Part shown: positions 34,731-44,090 of the stretch, one piece after another
Numbering within the stretch: position 1 is the stretch's first letter
How the letters are laid out: the number at the start of each line of letters is the position of its first letter
Assembly (NCBI GenBank): GCA_964537685.1
Contig: CAZICM010000002.1
Span: 1 to 64,000, forward strand
DNA from: CAZICM01 sp964537685
GTDB lineage: Bacteria > Myxococcota_A > Polyangia > Polyangiales > Polyangiaceae
Reading direction: 5' to 3'
DNA: 64,000 nucleotides
Notes under the pieces: generated by a model
What the model was told of the DNA's origin: nothing
The model's input: only the letters and a program-made list of their open reading frames with translations
Databases searched by the model: none
Program-made: the position numbers and the translations under genes

Positions 34731-35717
34731 TTGGCAGAACAAACATCATTATGGAAACACATTCGATCGTATTTTTACGCTGCATTTATTCTAGCGGGCC
34801 TGATTGAGCTGTGCGCCCATTACGTTCAAACCCGGGGCGCCGTCCGGGAAAACGAATGGCTGGAGGCGCGAAAAGCCTTGGAACAGGCTGTAGAACCTTC
34901 CGATCTCGTGCTCATCGCGCCGGATTGGGCAGATCCGCTTGCGAGAAAATATTTTGGCGATGAACTCTTCAATATCGAGCGCGCGGCTTTCACCGACGTT
35001 TCGGTATTCCCAAGGGCCATTGAAGTATCGATGCGGGGACAGCACCGCGCCGAACTCGCGGGCTTTGCGCTTCAGAAGGAGATTGAAAGCGGCCCATTTA
35101 CGCTGAGAATTCTATCCAACCCCACATATCAGCCGCGTCTCGATCAACTGCTCGCCCATGTGGGCACGCCCAATATGCGCGTCACACGCGTGGATTATGC
35201 GGGCCAAGGCCCGGCGGGCGGCAAAATGGAAATAGACTGTCCATTCGTTAAAACCGACGTCCAATCCGGTGGTTTAGGATTCGGTGCCCCTCACCCGCCA
35301 AAACGCCACGAATGCCCAAAAGGCGGGATGGTGGGCATTTCAATCCTAACAGATTTAGACTATAATCCACGGCATTGCCTGCTTATTTTTCCTCCCGGCG
35401 GCAAATCGAAAATACAAATTCGCATAGATGCCTTTCGTTTTGGAAAGAAGCTGCATGGATCGCACGGTGTGTATGTGCATTCCGAACGGCTGCTGAAGTT
35501 TCCGCCCATTGCGCTCAGCCTTTCATCCGGTGAAGCGGCGCTTGGAAAAATTGTCCACACCGACGGCGAGGGCTGGACCCAATTTCAATTGGAAACACCT
35601 GCGCTGGAGGGCCAGACGGCTTCGCTTTCCCTTGAAATTGAGAGTCCTGTGGGACTCTCGACCGGTGGATATGATGGTGCGTGGCGCCAATACTGTTTTG
35701 CACTGGATACCCGATGA
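34731..35717 (+). CDS. Single-pass membrane protein, unknown function
   Basis: A 328-residue protein with one N-terminal membrane helix (SYFYAAFILAGLIELCAHYV) and a mainly beta-strand soluble part. It contains a block with CPFVKTD and later SIEIESPVG-like strands that could be a carbohydrate-binding type sandwich. The TTG at 34731 is preferred: AGGAAT lies about 8 bases upstream and it clears the preceding stop. Starting at 34647 would overlap that gene by 62 bases. It is coupled to the GT39 gene by ATGA, which suggests the two proteins work together on glycan transfer or on the modified substrate. That is inference. Confidence 0.62.
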   Translation: MAEQTSLWKHIRSYFYAAFILAGLIELCAHYVQTRGAVRENEWLEARKALEQAVEPSDLVLIAPDWADPLARKYFGDELFNIERAAFTDVSVFPRAIEVSMRGQHRAELAGFALQKEIESGPFTLRILSNPTYQPRLDQLLAHVGTPNMRVTRVDYAGQGPAGGKMEIDCPFVKTDVQSGGLGFGAPHPPKRHECPKGGMVGISILTDLDYNPRHCLLIFPPGGKSKIQIRIDAFRFGKKLHGSHGVYVHSERLLKFPPIALSLSSGEAALGKIVHTDGEGWTQFQLETPALEGQTASLSLEIESPVGLSTGGYDGAWRQYCFALDTR

Positions 35718-37420
35718 AATTACCTACGCTTCCAAAATCGATTGGTTATCGCGACCATGCGATAGGATTTTTATTTGCTCTTTTGTATTTGATCAGCCTA
35801 ATGATAACGGCTGACAATTTGGGCTTTCCCCGCGACGAGGGATTTTATTTCCGGGCGGCCAGCGATTATGCGCGCTGGTTCGAGCTTTTGTGGTCCGATC
35901 CGGCCAAAGCCATCACCCGCAAGGCCATCGATGCCTCGTGGACCAGCAATCATGAACATCCATCGCTGATGAAAAGCCTTTTCGCCCTAGGGCTTTCGGT
36001 CCTCTGGGGAAAATGGAAACTATTGGATGAGGCGAGCCTTTGCATGAGATTGCCGGCGATGCTGATAAGCTCGATCAGCATTTGGGTAGCCTATTTATTT
36101 GGGGCGCGGCTCTACGGCAGAAGAGCGGGCTGCATTGCGGCTGGACTTCTTGGGCTGATGCCTCACGTATTTTTCCACGCCCACCTGGCCTGTTTTGACA
36201 CGCCCATCATGACGATGTGGACGCTGTGTATTTACGTGTATTACCGCAGTATTGAAGAGCGCAAAATCCGCTGGATGATCGCATTGGGCATTGTGTACGG
36301 GCTAACGCTGGAGACCAAGCACAATGCCTGGATACTTCCGGCCGTATTTATTCCACATACGATCATTATGCTTTCGCGTTCATTCCCGGAGCGGGGCATC
36401 AAAGAGCGGCTGAAGATCCTTGGCAATCTTGTTTCAATGGCAACGCTGGGCCCCGCTGTTTTCGTGGCGCTGTGGCCCTGGATGTGGAACGACACCTATA
36501 AGCGAATCGAGGAATACGTTCGATTTCATCTCTATCATGAGCATTACAATATCGAATATTTTCATAAGAACTATTTTGGGCCGCCGCATCCCTTGCACTA
36601 CACGCTGGTATTGATTGTCGCTACCGTGCCGACCATTACGCTTTTATTTTTTGCGCTGGGCGCGGGTGAACGTTTAAAACACCTGGGAGCCCGTCTTTTT
36701 TATTGGATTGCAAAAAAACCCGATCAAAATAGTCCAGAAAGCGATAAAGAAGTCCCGTCTGCACAGAACCCCCCAAGCGAAGGCGATTTACTCGTCTTTT
36801 TAGCGGCGGGCTGCGCGCTCGGACCATTTTTTCTGCCGGACACCCCTATTTTTGGAGGCACAAAACATTGGATGACGGCCTATCCATTTATGGCCATTTT
36901 GGCAGGAAGGGGATTTGAGCTCGGCTATCAAGCGCTGGGCCGCACGGTGGAACGTTATTCGCTTCGCATTCAGCATCTAGCCCAGGCCGGCTTTTTCGCC
37001 TGTGCACTATCGGCACCATTAGCAATTACAATGCATTCGCATCCATTTGGAATATCGGCCTATGTTCCGGTGGTGGGAGGGACGAGGGGCGGAGCGGATT
37101 TAGGTTTTTACCGGCAATTTTGGGGATACACGACCCAGAATGCCGCAGATTATATGCAGGCAAACGCGCCTCAGAATGGGCGGATTTATTTTCATGACAC
37201 GGCCTGGGACAGTTGGAACCGGATGGTGATTGAAGAGCGGGTCCGGAAGGATTTAAAAGGCGTGGGATCGCCTTCTCAGGCGGATATTGGACTCATTCAA
37301 TATGAAATGCATATGGCGGAAGTGGAGCACAATTTTTGGATGGTCTTCGGTTTAAAGCCGGCAGAGGTGATTACCCACGATGGTGTGCCATTCGTTGGGA
37401 TTTATCAGCGTAACAGATAA
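35714..37420 (+). CDS. GT39-type (GT-C) glycosyltransferase / dolichyl-phosphate-mannose-like transferase
   Basis: A 568-residue polytopic membrane enzyme with about ten hydrophobic helices. The first periplasmic loop carries FPRDEGFYF, the Asp-Glu motif that GT-C enzymes of the PMT/ArnT class use in catalysis, and NHEHPSLMKSL follows as in bacterial GT39 proteins. It would transfer a sugar from a polyprenyl-phosphate donor to protein or lipid. The start at 35714 is within the ATGA overlap with the upstream gene; a start at 35681 would only add an unlikely leader. It ends 7 bp before a convergent epimerase gene. Confidence 0.85.
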   Translation: MKLPTLPKSIGYRDHAIGFLFALLYLISLMITADNLGFPRDEGFYFRAASDYARWFELLWSDPAKAITRKAIDASWTSNHEHPSLMKSLFALGLSVLWGKWKLLDEASLCMRLPAMLISSISIWVAYLFGARLYGRRAGCIAAGLLGLMPHVFFHAHLACFDTPIMTMWTLCIYVYYRSIEERKIRWMIALGIVYGLTLETKHNAWILPAVFIPHTIIMLSRSFPERGIKERLKILGNLVSMATLGPAVFVALWPWMWNDTYKRIEEYVRFHLYHEHYNIEYFHKNYFGPPHPLHYTLVLIVATVPTITLLFFALGAGERLKHLGARLFYWIAKKPDQNSPESDKEVPSAQNPPSEGDLLVFLAAGCALGPFFLPDTPIFGGTKHWMTAYPFMAILAGRGFELGYQALGRTVERYSLRIQHLAQAGFFACALSAPLAITMHSHPFGISAYVPVVGGTRGGADLGFYRQFWGYTTQNAADYMQANAPQNGRIYFHDTAWDSWNRMVIEERVRKDLKGVGSPSQADIGLIQYEMHMAEVEHNFWMVFGLKPAEVITHDGVPFVGIYQRNR

Positions 37421-37427
37421 AATCGAT

Positions 37428-38423
37428 TCACCCCGCGTATTTCCTCGCGTAGCGCCCAATCCCCTCCAGCGAGTGCATTTCAGGCTTCCACCCCAATACC
37501 CGCACCGCCTTCGATGCATCGTAAATCACATGGCGCGTTAATATCCTGACCACAAATGGCGAAATGGGTGGCAATTCATTGGGCTTGAACACATGAAATG
37601 CCTTTTCCACACCGTGCGCCAGCACCATTGCAACAGGATACGGCAGCGATAAACGCGGCATCGGAAGATGTGCCTCCCGCGCAATCGTCTCCGCCACCTC
37701 CCTCACCGCCGGCGGACGATCGCTCACTTCATCCATTACATTAAATATTTCCCCGGAAATCCCGGGCTTCTCCGCGGCCAGCAGTGTTACCTGCGCCACA
37801 TGGTCGGCCCATACCATATTCAGCGGCGCCCGCCCGCCGTCCACCAGTAAAAATCTCTTGCCCCGCAGCGCTGTTATGGCCCGCGGTAAAAAGTTCTTAT
37901 CGTTGTCTCCGTAAATAAGCGGAGGACGTATCGAATTTACTTCTAATCCTAAAGACTTTCCCAAATCAAAGGCAATCCGTTCAGCATCTACCTTTGTATC
38001 TTCGTAGGGCAATCCGATTTTTTTGGTAGGCCATTCTTCTGTTACACGCCCTTGATCGGGACGCCCATAAACAGCCGTCGATGACATATGCACAAAGCGC
38101 GGCACACCGGCCTCTGCACAGGCTTGAACCGCGCGCCGCGTGCCGCCCACATTCACGCGTTCGAAGGTCTCCCGATCGCCTTGATCGCCCACATGCGCCG
38201 CAAGATGAATAAACGCATCGGCGCCCTGCGCCAGCGCATAAAGCGCATCTTTGTTATCGAGATCGCCCTGCACAAGCCGAACATGATTCCGCGCCGCCAG
38301 CGCCTTGGCATCGCCCCGCTGCGGATCGCGCACCAAACCCACAAGCTCGTGGCCTTGAGAAAGAGCAATTTCGGCGAGCCGCATTCCAACGCCGCTGGTA
38401 ATTCCCGTCAGGCAAAGCTTCAT
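37428..38423 (-). CDS. NAD-dependent epimerase/dehydratase (extended SDR)
   Basis: A 331-residue extended short-chain dehydrogenase. GITSGVGMRLAE near residue 5 is a variant of the TGxxGxxG dinucleotide motif, and the active-site tyrosine motif appears as YEDTK (for YxxxK) near residue 150. MSSTAVYG is the Ser/Thr strand. The overall pattern resembles 3-beta-hydroxysteroid dehydrogenase/isomerase-like or NDP-sugar epimerase proteins, and I cannot choose between them. The ATG at 38423 starts right at the first beta strand; the frame is open upstream but that part is not protein-like. Confidence 0.82.
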   Translation of the reverse strand: MKLCLTGITSGVGMRLAEIALSQGHELVGLVRDPQRGDAKALAARNHVRLVQGDLDNKDALYALAQGADAFIHLAAHVGDQGDRETFERVNVGGTRRAVQACAEAGVPRFVHMSSTAVYGRPDQGRVTEEWPTKKIGLPYEDTKVDAERIAFDLGKSLGLEVNSIRPPLIYGDNDKNFLPRAITALRGKRFLLVDGGRAPLNMVWADHVAQVTLLAAEKPGISGEIFNVMDEVSDRPPAVREVAETIAREAHLPMPRLSLPYPVAMVLAHGVEKAFHVFKPNELPPISPFVVRILTRHVIYDASKAVRVLGWKPEMHSLEGIGRYARKYAG

Positions 38424-38570
38424 GCGAAGGAGCTTTTCATATCCGCGCCCGCCCGGGAAGAACGGTGAATGCCAATTTGCCCCGAAATGAACGGCGAAGT
38501 GACAAGCTGTCAATATGGCTTTGTTATGTTTTTATCGGCAATCACGGCTATTTCTCTCGCCGCGCGAAAG

Positions 38571-38586
38571 TGGCATGACTTGTGCT
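38571..38586 (+). promoter_or_regulatory. Possible sigma-54 promoter for the secreted Gly-rich protein
   Basis: TGGCATGACTTGTGCT has the GG-N10-GC spacing and a good -24 box (TGGCA). The -12 box (TTGTGCT rather than TTGCW) is imperfect. It lies about 30 bp before the ATG at 38617, at a workable distance. Confidence 0.35.
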
Positions 38587-38616
38587 GAACGCGCGGATTG
38601 AGGTAGGAAGGTCGGA

Positions 38617-40023
38617 ATGAGCATCATGAACAGATTTTTTGTAGGCGGAGAACGTGCTCCGCGGCGGCTCGGGCGCGCCCTGGTCCACCGGTATTTGGCG
38701 GTAGGGTTTTGCGTATTCGCTGCAATCAGTGCTGGAAGCGAAAATGCCAGCGCGGCCGTCACGCTTCGGAAGGGCCTGCCATCCAATCCGCTTAAACCGC
38801 AGGATGCCAGGAATTATTTAAGTTATGAGGACTGCCTTCTCCGGGGCGAAGAAGAATACGAATTCGATGCATCGCCGGGTGTCCAAACGATTTATTTAGG
38901 AATTGCATCCGATTATGATTGCCTTCTTTCAGATGGTTCCACACCATCGGATGATCGCTTTAAAACCGCGTGCCTGGAATTAAAATCTGCCGATCTTTCC
39001 GATAATAAACATCCTAAAATTAGCGTTCACAATCTGGTCGAATCGTACGCGGCGATTCCAGGAACCGGCGTCGATTCGGCCCTCTGTTTGGATACAAGTG
39101 CAGAAGCAAAACCTTACCGTCCTATGCAATTGTTTTTCAAATTGACCGATGGAACAGTAAGTATTTGGAAGGATTCAAGATTTGATTTATCGCCTCCCGA
39201 CGCGCCCACGGTTAGCTCGGTGAACAGCGATGAAGGCATGCTCTTTATCAATTACGATACCAACGATAACGACGCTCGATTCGTTCATGTATTTTGCGAA
39301 CCCGTCACCCTTCAATCAAGCAGTGCCAGCTCGAGCTCAGGAACCGGCGGAAGCTCTACAACGGGCAGCGCGGGCGCGGGTGGCACGGGCGGCAATGGCG
39401 GTGCCGGTGGCAATGGAAGCGCGGGCGCAGGCGGCAATGGCGGCAATGGCGGCACGGGAACGGCAGGCGGCACGGCGGCAAGCAGCTCGAGCGGCAGCGG
39501 AAGCAGCGGCACAAATAACTCCAATGAGCAGTGCAATCCGATTGTATTGACCCAGGACATGAGCACGCCAAGCACCGAACTTCCCTACCTTCAATCGGTG
39601 GACAACCGAAAAATCCTGATTGAAAAAAACCTATGCGCGCAGGTGCAAGAGCACACAGCATCGCGCACCAGCGTCTCGGCCACGCATTATGTGTACGTGG
39701 ATAACCCGCCCGATGCGAATCAGCTAAAAAACGGCCAGGACTATTTGGTGAGAATTGCTATCCGCGATGAAGCAGGCAATTTTGGCATGTTATCCGAACC
39801 CAAATGTGGAACGCCGGAAGATTTGGCCACATTTACGGATGAATTGGCCAAAGCCGGCGCGAAAGCGGGCGGCGGATATTGCCAATGCGATTTTATGTTC
39901 AATTCGGATGTATTGCCTCTCTACAGCTATGGAGGCGCGGCGGCCTTATTCGGGCTGTGGTACCGGCGGCGAAAACGCGCGGCGGCCCATCCAGAACGGC
40001 GGAGCGAGCGGAGGCCCTCATGA
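38617..40023 (+). CDS. Secreted Gly/Ser-rich protein with MYXO-CTERM-like tail
   Basis: A 468-residue exported protein with a signal sequence after an Arg-rich start (ALVHRYLAVGFCVFAAISAG). Residues about 235-305 are a low-complexity Gly/Ala/Asn/Ser linker (GGTGGNGGAGGNG-type repeats). The C-terminus reads GGGYCQCDF, then a hydrophobic segment, then WYRRRKR. A cysteine followed by a membrane helix and an Arg cluster is the pattern of MYXO-CTERM sorting tails used by myxosortase. The rest is beta-rich and unidentified. AGGAAGG precedes the ATG. It overlaps the next gene by 4 bp. Confidence 0.65.
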   Translation: MSIMNRFFVGGERAPRRLGRALVHRYLAVGFCVFAAISAGSENASAAVTLRKGLPSNPLKPQDARNYLSYEDCLLRGEEEYEFDASPGVQTIYLGIASDYDCLLSDGSTPSDDRFKTACLELKSADLSDNKHPKISVHNLVESYAAIPGTGVDSALCLDTSAEAKPYRPMQLFFKLTDGTVSIWKDSRFDLSPPDAPTVSSVNSDEGMLFINYDTNDNDARFVHVFCEPVTLQSSSASSSSGTGGSSTTGSAGAGGTGGNGGAGGNGSAGAGGNGGNGGTGTAGGTAASSSSGSGSSGTNNSNEQCNPIVLTQDMSTPSTELPYLQSVDNRKILIEKNLCAQVQEHTASRTSVSATHYVYVDNPPDANQLKNGQDYLVRIAIRDEAGNFGMLSEPKCGTPEDLATFTDELAKAGAKAGGGYCQCDFMFNSDVLPLYSYGGAAALFGLWYRRRKRAAAHPERRSERRPS

Positions 40024-40841
40024 AAAGAATCCTCGGTTACTGCGTGGCGGCGGCGCTGCTCGGCACACACCTGCTGAACGCGGACGACGCATTGGCTCAA
40101 TCCAATCGATTATCGAGCAGCAACTGGCGCAGGCGCGACCGCAGCGCCCGCGACGACAAAGAAAAACCGCACGATATCAGCACCTATGCCTTTGAACTCC
40201 GATTCGGGCCATACAACCCGGCGGTCGACGATAACCCTGATTACTCGGGCGCCCCCTATGCAACGACACACAATACAAATGCCCAGTTTTACTTTGGGAT
40301 TGAATTCGACTGGCTACCGCTTCGAATTCCCTATGTAGGCATTGCCGGACCGGCCATAGGCTGGGGAATCACCCGAACCTCAAAAACGGCCAATATCGCG
40401 GGAACGGACATTGCCAGCTCGGCCACCGATTCATTTTTAATCATGCCCATGCATTTAAGTGCCGTGCTGCGCATTGATGAAATCGCAAGGCGCACCATAA
40501 TCCCCATCGTCCCCTACGCGAAATTTGGCCTGGGCATGGGCATGTGGGACATCAGCAAAAACGGCGAAACCATGCACTATTTGCCTCAAGGCGCCCAAAG
40601 CAGCATCTTGGCGCGCGGAATTTCATGGGGAACCCATCTCGCCCTGGGCGGAATGCTGGGCCTGGGCTGGATCAGCGGACGCTCCCAAGCCTCGCTTCAA
40701 GACTCCCTCGGCATTCAAGAAGTCGGCGCATTTGGGGAATGGATGTGGAGCAATCTCACAGGATTGGGCTCTGCCCCCCCCGCAGAAACCCTTTATGTCG
40801 GCACATCCACCTGGATTATAGGATTAACCTTTAAAATGTAA
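40020..40841 (+). CDS. Probable outer-membrane beta-barrel protein
   Basis: A 273-residue protein with a signal peptide (ILGYCVAAALLGTHLLNADDALAQS). The remainder alternates polar and hydrophobic residues, with strands such as YAFELRFGPYNP, FYFGIEFDWLP, WGTHLALGGMLGLGW and a terminal STWIIGLTFKM. A final Met or Phe is typical of small outer-membrane barrels. No specific family. The start at 40020 is set by the ATGA overlap with the Gly-rich protein gene, and the pair may form a surface system. Confidence 0.65.
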   Translation: MKRILGYCVAAALLGTHLLNADDALAQSNRLSSSNWRRRDRSARDDKEKPHDISTYAFELRFGPYNPAVDDNPDYSGAPYATTHNTNAQFYFGIEFDWLPLRIPYVGIAGPAIGWGITRTSKTANIAGTDIASSATDSFLIMPMHLSAVLRIDEIARRTIIPIVPYAKFGLGMGMWDISKNGETMHYLPQGAQSSILARGISWGTHLALGGMLGLGWISGRSQASLQDSLGIQEVGAFGEWMWSNLTGLGSAPPAETLYVGTSTWIIGLTFKM

Positions 40842-40894
40842 TCCAACTCTATCGAATTTACTAATGAATATTAAAATATTAAAAATATCAAAAT
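40842..40894. repeat. AT-rich convergent junction with shared 22-bp element
   Basis: The 53 bp between two converging genes are nearly all A and T. Bases 40873-40894 are identical to 52393-52414, a 22-bp stretch beginning AAAATATT and ending ATATCAAAAT. It touches the stop codon of the minus-strand gene. It may end transcription from one or both sides, though no GC hairpin is present. Confidence 0.6.
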
Positions 40895-41587
40895 TTAGTT
40901 TTTAGAACGGGAACCATCTTTCTTCTTGGCGCCCTCCTTCACCGAACCCGAATCACCCCCCACCTTCAGCGTCTCCCGGGCGCCTCCCGATTCCGACACA
41001 TCCTGATCCCCAGGCGAAACCGGCTCCTCAATCACAACCGTCCCCTTCGGCTGCTTTGAAGGAGCAACAGGCTCGGAAAGCGCTGCCAAACGCTCCAATG
41101 TTTTAGGATTAGGAGCACCGTCGATCGGAATAACCAATTCCCTTCCAATACCTTCATGCTCATAAGCAATCCGAACATCTTGAGCCTTCGCCAACTCCAG
41201 CCACACCGCCCACAAGTCATCCGGATTCTCAATCGCAAGCCCATTCACGCGCGAAACAACATCCCCCGGCTTAATCGCAAGCCCAGCCCAATCCTGAGGA
41301 AGCGCCATCACACGCCAGCCCCGGAAAGAACCGTTCTGAAACACCTCTTCCACATCGACCCGAGAAAGCACCGAAACCGCCGGCCCAGAAAGCAAATGCT
41401 CATCCAGCTCGGCCCTAAAAAAGCGACCCGGCGGACTCCTTGGAACAGCGGGCCCAGACGGCGCCGCAGACGACGGCGCACCCGAAGGCTCATCCGGCCA
41501 AGCAGGCGGACTTGGCTCACATGCCGAAAGCCCTAAACACAACCCCACAAAAACCCAAAACACAGGGCGGGCAAAGACGGACTGCAT
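40895..41587 (-). CDS. PDZ-like lipoprotein
   Basis: A 230-residue lipoprotein: signal peptide, then lipobox LSAC at about residue 23, then a Pro/Ser/Ala-rich linker. Residues 60-150 resemble the PDZ-like C-terminal domain of type II secretion protein GspC: SRVDVEEVFQNGSFRGWRVMAL, then IKPGDVVSRVNGLAIENPDDLW. The C-terminal 70 residues are charged and probably disordered. A scaffolding role in the envelope is plausible, but no type II secretion genes lie nearby. ATG 41587 is chosen over a frame opening at 41650, since it starts the signal peptide directly. Confidence 0.72.
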   Translation of the reverse strand: MQSVFARPVFWVFVGLCLGLSACEPSPPAWPDEPSGAPSSAAPSGPAVPRSPPGRFFRAELDEHLLSGPAVSVLSRVDVEEVFQNGSFRGWRVMALPQDWAGLAIKPGDVVSRVNGLAIENPDDLWAVWLELAKAQDVRIAYEHEGIGRELVIPIDGAPNPKTLERLAALSEPVAPSKQPKGTVVIEEPVSPGDQDVSESGGARETLKVGGDSGSVKEGAKKKDGSRSKN

Positions 41588-41646
41588 AGACTCAATGTGC
41601 TCAAAAACAGCCGAAATGGCCAAAATCCCGCAACGCTTTTTCGTTT

Positions 41647-42189
41647 TCACAACCCATCGTGAAGAATCACCGGCCCCTCCATCTCATGCAAAGCATCGGC
41701 GAATTCCGAAAGCTCAGAAGGAAGCGCGGCCCGGATCGCAATCATTTCCCGGGAGAGAAGCTCTCTCTTGTCATGATCGAGATAACCGCACGCACAGCCT
41801 GAACGAATGAGAAACCACGGCAACCGATTGGGATCGAGCAACTTGTCGACCAAAGCCGCGATTTGCTTGTCCTCACGAAGTACATCGTAAGCCCGCAGCC
41901 TGCCCTCGAGCGAAGGCGCCGAACTCTTCCACACAGACTCGAGAGCCCGCTTTTTGGCGATGCGCCGAAGCGACGCAAAGAGCGGCGAGACCTGCTCATC
42001 CGTATCGGGACGGAGAAAGCAATCCACAGCGCGCGGCGCAGAAGAAAGCCGCTCGGCAAGCGTTCCCGAAAGCTCCAGAAGCCGCACAAGACCCGCCCGA
42101 TCGTCCTCCAGCAGCAGCGACTTCAGCTCCTTGGACAGAGCCACGAGCGCAGGCCGATCGAGCGCGTAGAGCGAAAGCAAGGAACGCAT
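41647..42189 (-). CDS. Hypothetical helical protein, 180 aa
   Basis: A 180-residue, Leu-rich, probably all-helical cytoplasmic protein with no family I recognise. A CACGYLDHDKRE segment near residue 133 may bind metal, but this is a guess. It starts at the stop of the upstream gene (TGATG, 1-bp overlap), so the two are translated together and likely interact. Confidence 0.6.
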   Translation of the reverse strand: MRSLLSLYALDRPALVALSKELKSLLLEDDRAGLVRLLELSGTLAERLSSAPRAVDCFLRPDTDEQVSPLFASLRRIAKKRALESVWKSSAPSLEGRLRAYDVLREDKQIAALVDKLLDPNRLPWFLIRSGCACGYLDHDKRELLSREMIAIRAALPSELSEFADALHEMEGPVILHDGL

Positions 42190-42944
42190 CAGGGACCTCC
42201 TAGAGCGCGGGCCCGATCGAGCAAATCGGCAACGATTTCAGGACCAAAACGGCGAATGCAATCCCGCCCATGCGCGAAGGCCGTATAGCGCGACAAAGCT
42301 TCTGGATCGGCCACGGCACCCTCGAGATGTAAATCGCGGGCAGCGACCGTTCTCGAGAGCGGAAGATCCGCGAATAGAAGCTCGACCAAACCTTCGCGAA
42401 CCCAAGCTTCTTCCTTTGAAAACACCTTAGACCAGGCGAGCGCCCACGCAGGAGCGCCTTGTTGCTTGGCCCGCTCGACCAACGCGCCGGCCCGCGAAGA
42501 ATCCGAAAGCCCAGCCGCCGTTTGAAGCAACAGCCTCCAGCGCGGATCCTCTTTGGCGATAGCCGGCAACAGCCTGCTTACCTCTTGCATATCGCCCGCT
42601 TCCAGCGCCGCAGCCGCCCGAAGCACCGTGCGAAGACCACTGCCCCGATCGATCTGCGCGAGAAGCTCCCGAGCCTGCGCCTTACGCCCCGCCTCCCGCT
42701 CGATGAGAGCATCTTCGATCGATTGGCTGGGCGGAGGTGGATCGACCCTCAGGGGCCGATCGCGCCCGCCGCTCGCCTCGCGCACCCGGCGAAGCGCTTG
42801 CAGCTTCTTTTGCTGGTCGTTCTGCGCTTCGGCATTGTTCGCAGAATTGCCTGATTGAGCAGAAGGAAGATCGTCCGGTTGCTCATCGTCGGCGGCCTTC
42901 TCGCCTCCGCCGAGCCACTGCTTCATGCGATCGAAAAAACTCAC
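42189..42944 (-). CDS. Hypothetical protein with disordered N-terminus and helical repeats
   Basis: A 251-residue protein that begins MSFFDRMKQWLGGG, an amphipathic start often used to touch membranes. An acidic, Asn/Gln-rich disordered stretch to about residue 80 follows, and then Ala/Leu-rich helices that look TPR- or HEAT-like. It uses a GTG start. It is 24 bp downstream of the homocysteine methyltransferase and coupled to the next gene. Function unknown. Confidence 0.58.
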   Translation of the reverse strand: MSFFDRMKQWLGGGEKAADDEQPDDLPSAQSGNSANNAEAQNDQQKKLQALRRVREASGGRDRPLRVDPPPPSQSIEDALIEREAGRKAQARELLAQIDRGSGLRTVLRAAAALEAGDMQEVSRLLPAIAKEDPRWRLLLQTAAGLSDSSRAGALVERAKQQGAPAWALAWSKVFSKEEAWVREGLVELLFADLPLSRTVAARDLHLEGAVADPEALSRYTAFAHGRDCIRRFGPEIVADLLDRARALGGP

Positions 42945-42968
42945 AAGCGGGCATCGTGGGGAACGAAC

Positions 42969-43811
42969 TTATGCACGGCAAGAGCCTTGCCCGAAATGAA
43001 ATGCTTTCGCGAGCGCTTGGATGTGCGAAGGCCCGGTTCCGCAACAGCCACCGATAATCTCAGCGCCTGATTCGATCCACGTCCGCGCGTAGTCCGCGTA
43101 GAGCTCGGGCGCGCCATCCTTTTCAAATCCAAAACCCAGCCCTTCACCAAAGGCACCCGCGTTTGCGTAGGCACCAAAGGGCACGCCCACGTCCCCGAGA
43201 GCTTCAACAAAAAGCCTTGTTTTCGAGGCGGGAATGCAATTGACGAGCACGGCGCGCACACCCCGCCTCACGGCCTCCAGGGCGCCTGCATGAATCTCTT
43301 CGGGCCTGAGCAGATCGGCGTTTGGCCCCGCGGAAAAAGCCACCCAGGTTTCCAATCCGGTGGCCACGGCTTCTTCTACGGCAATCAAGGCTTCGCCGAT
43401 GTGAGGAAAGGTTTCACACAACAAAAGATCAGCCCCCAGCGCCGCAAGCCTTTGGGCAAGCTCGCGATGCTCGGTGCGGGCCATGGACGCCTCGGGGCTT
43501 AAATCGGGCCGGTAGCAGTCCTCCAAGGGCGCGATGCTGCCCGCGAGCCTATGCCCCGCTGGAATGGAATCCCGGGCGATCTCGATAGCGCGCTGGGCCA
43601 GCAATTCCCATGAATCCCCGGCTTGGCGGCGCTTGGTACGAAAGGTATTCGCCGTGTGCACGGTGGCCCCTGCGGCCGCGTAATCGCGATGAATCGCAGC
43701 CACCACGTCTGGATGCGTGAGATTGGCCTCCGCGCTCCACAGCGGCGCAGGCGTTGGAACACCGCGCGCAGAAAGCTCGGTCCCCATCGGCCCATCCAGC
43801 AATATCAGCAT
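42969..43811 (-). CDS. Homocysteine S-methyltransferase family protein
   Basis: A 280-residue barrel enzyme of the MmuM/BHMT-type family. DGPMGTEL opens the barrel, HTANTFRTK follows near residue 55, and the zinc-binding cysteines are visible as LVNCIP (near 194) and GGCCGTGP (near 258). It methylates homocysteine to methionine, with S-methylmethionine, betaine or a related donor; the donor cannot be read. GAGG lies a suitable distance before the ATG. It leads a run of minus-strand genes whose other members are unknown. Confidence 0.88.
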   Translation of the reverse strand: MLILLDGPMGTELSARGVPTPAPLWSAEANLTHPDVVAAIHRDYAAAGATVHTANTFRTKRRQAGDSWELLAQRAIEIARDSIPAGHRLAGSIAPLEDCYRPDLSPEASMARTEHRELAQRLAALGADLLLCETFPHIGEALIAVEEAVATGLETWVAFSAGPNADLLRPEEIHAGALEAVRRGVRAVLVNCIPASKTRLFVEALGDVGVPFGAYANAGAFGEGLGFGFEKDGAPELYADYARTWIESGAEIIGGCCGTGPSHIQALAKAFHFGQGSCRA

Positions 43812-44090
43812 GTCAACCTCGTCTTCCTAGAGCTCGAACGGTTCTTATGCCCCTTTTGCAATTCTGTTAGATCGTTTTCGTGGTCCACTCGTCTATCCGC
43901 ATCTGTTCGGAGCCGGGCCGCGATGGGGAACACAAAAGGCCCGATCCAAATCCCCGACGGCATTTGAATTCCGCTGTTTGAATCATCGCTCTCCGGGGAA
44001 TTGGCTTTGATGGTTAAGGTCGTTAAAGACCGTTTGAGCATTTCGATCGTTATGATCGACAAATTCGATCGACAACAAGGAGCAATGGGT

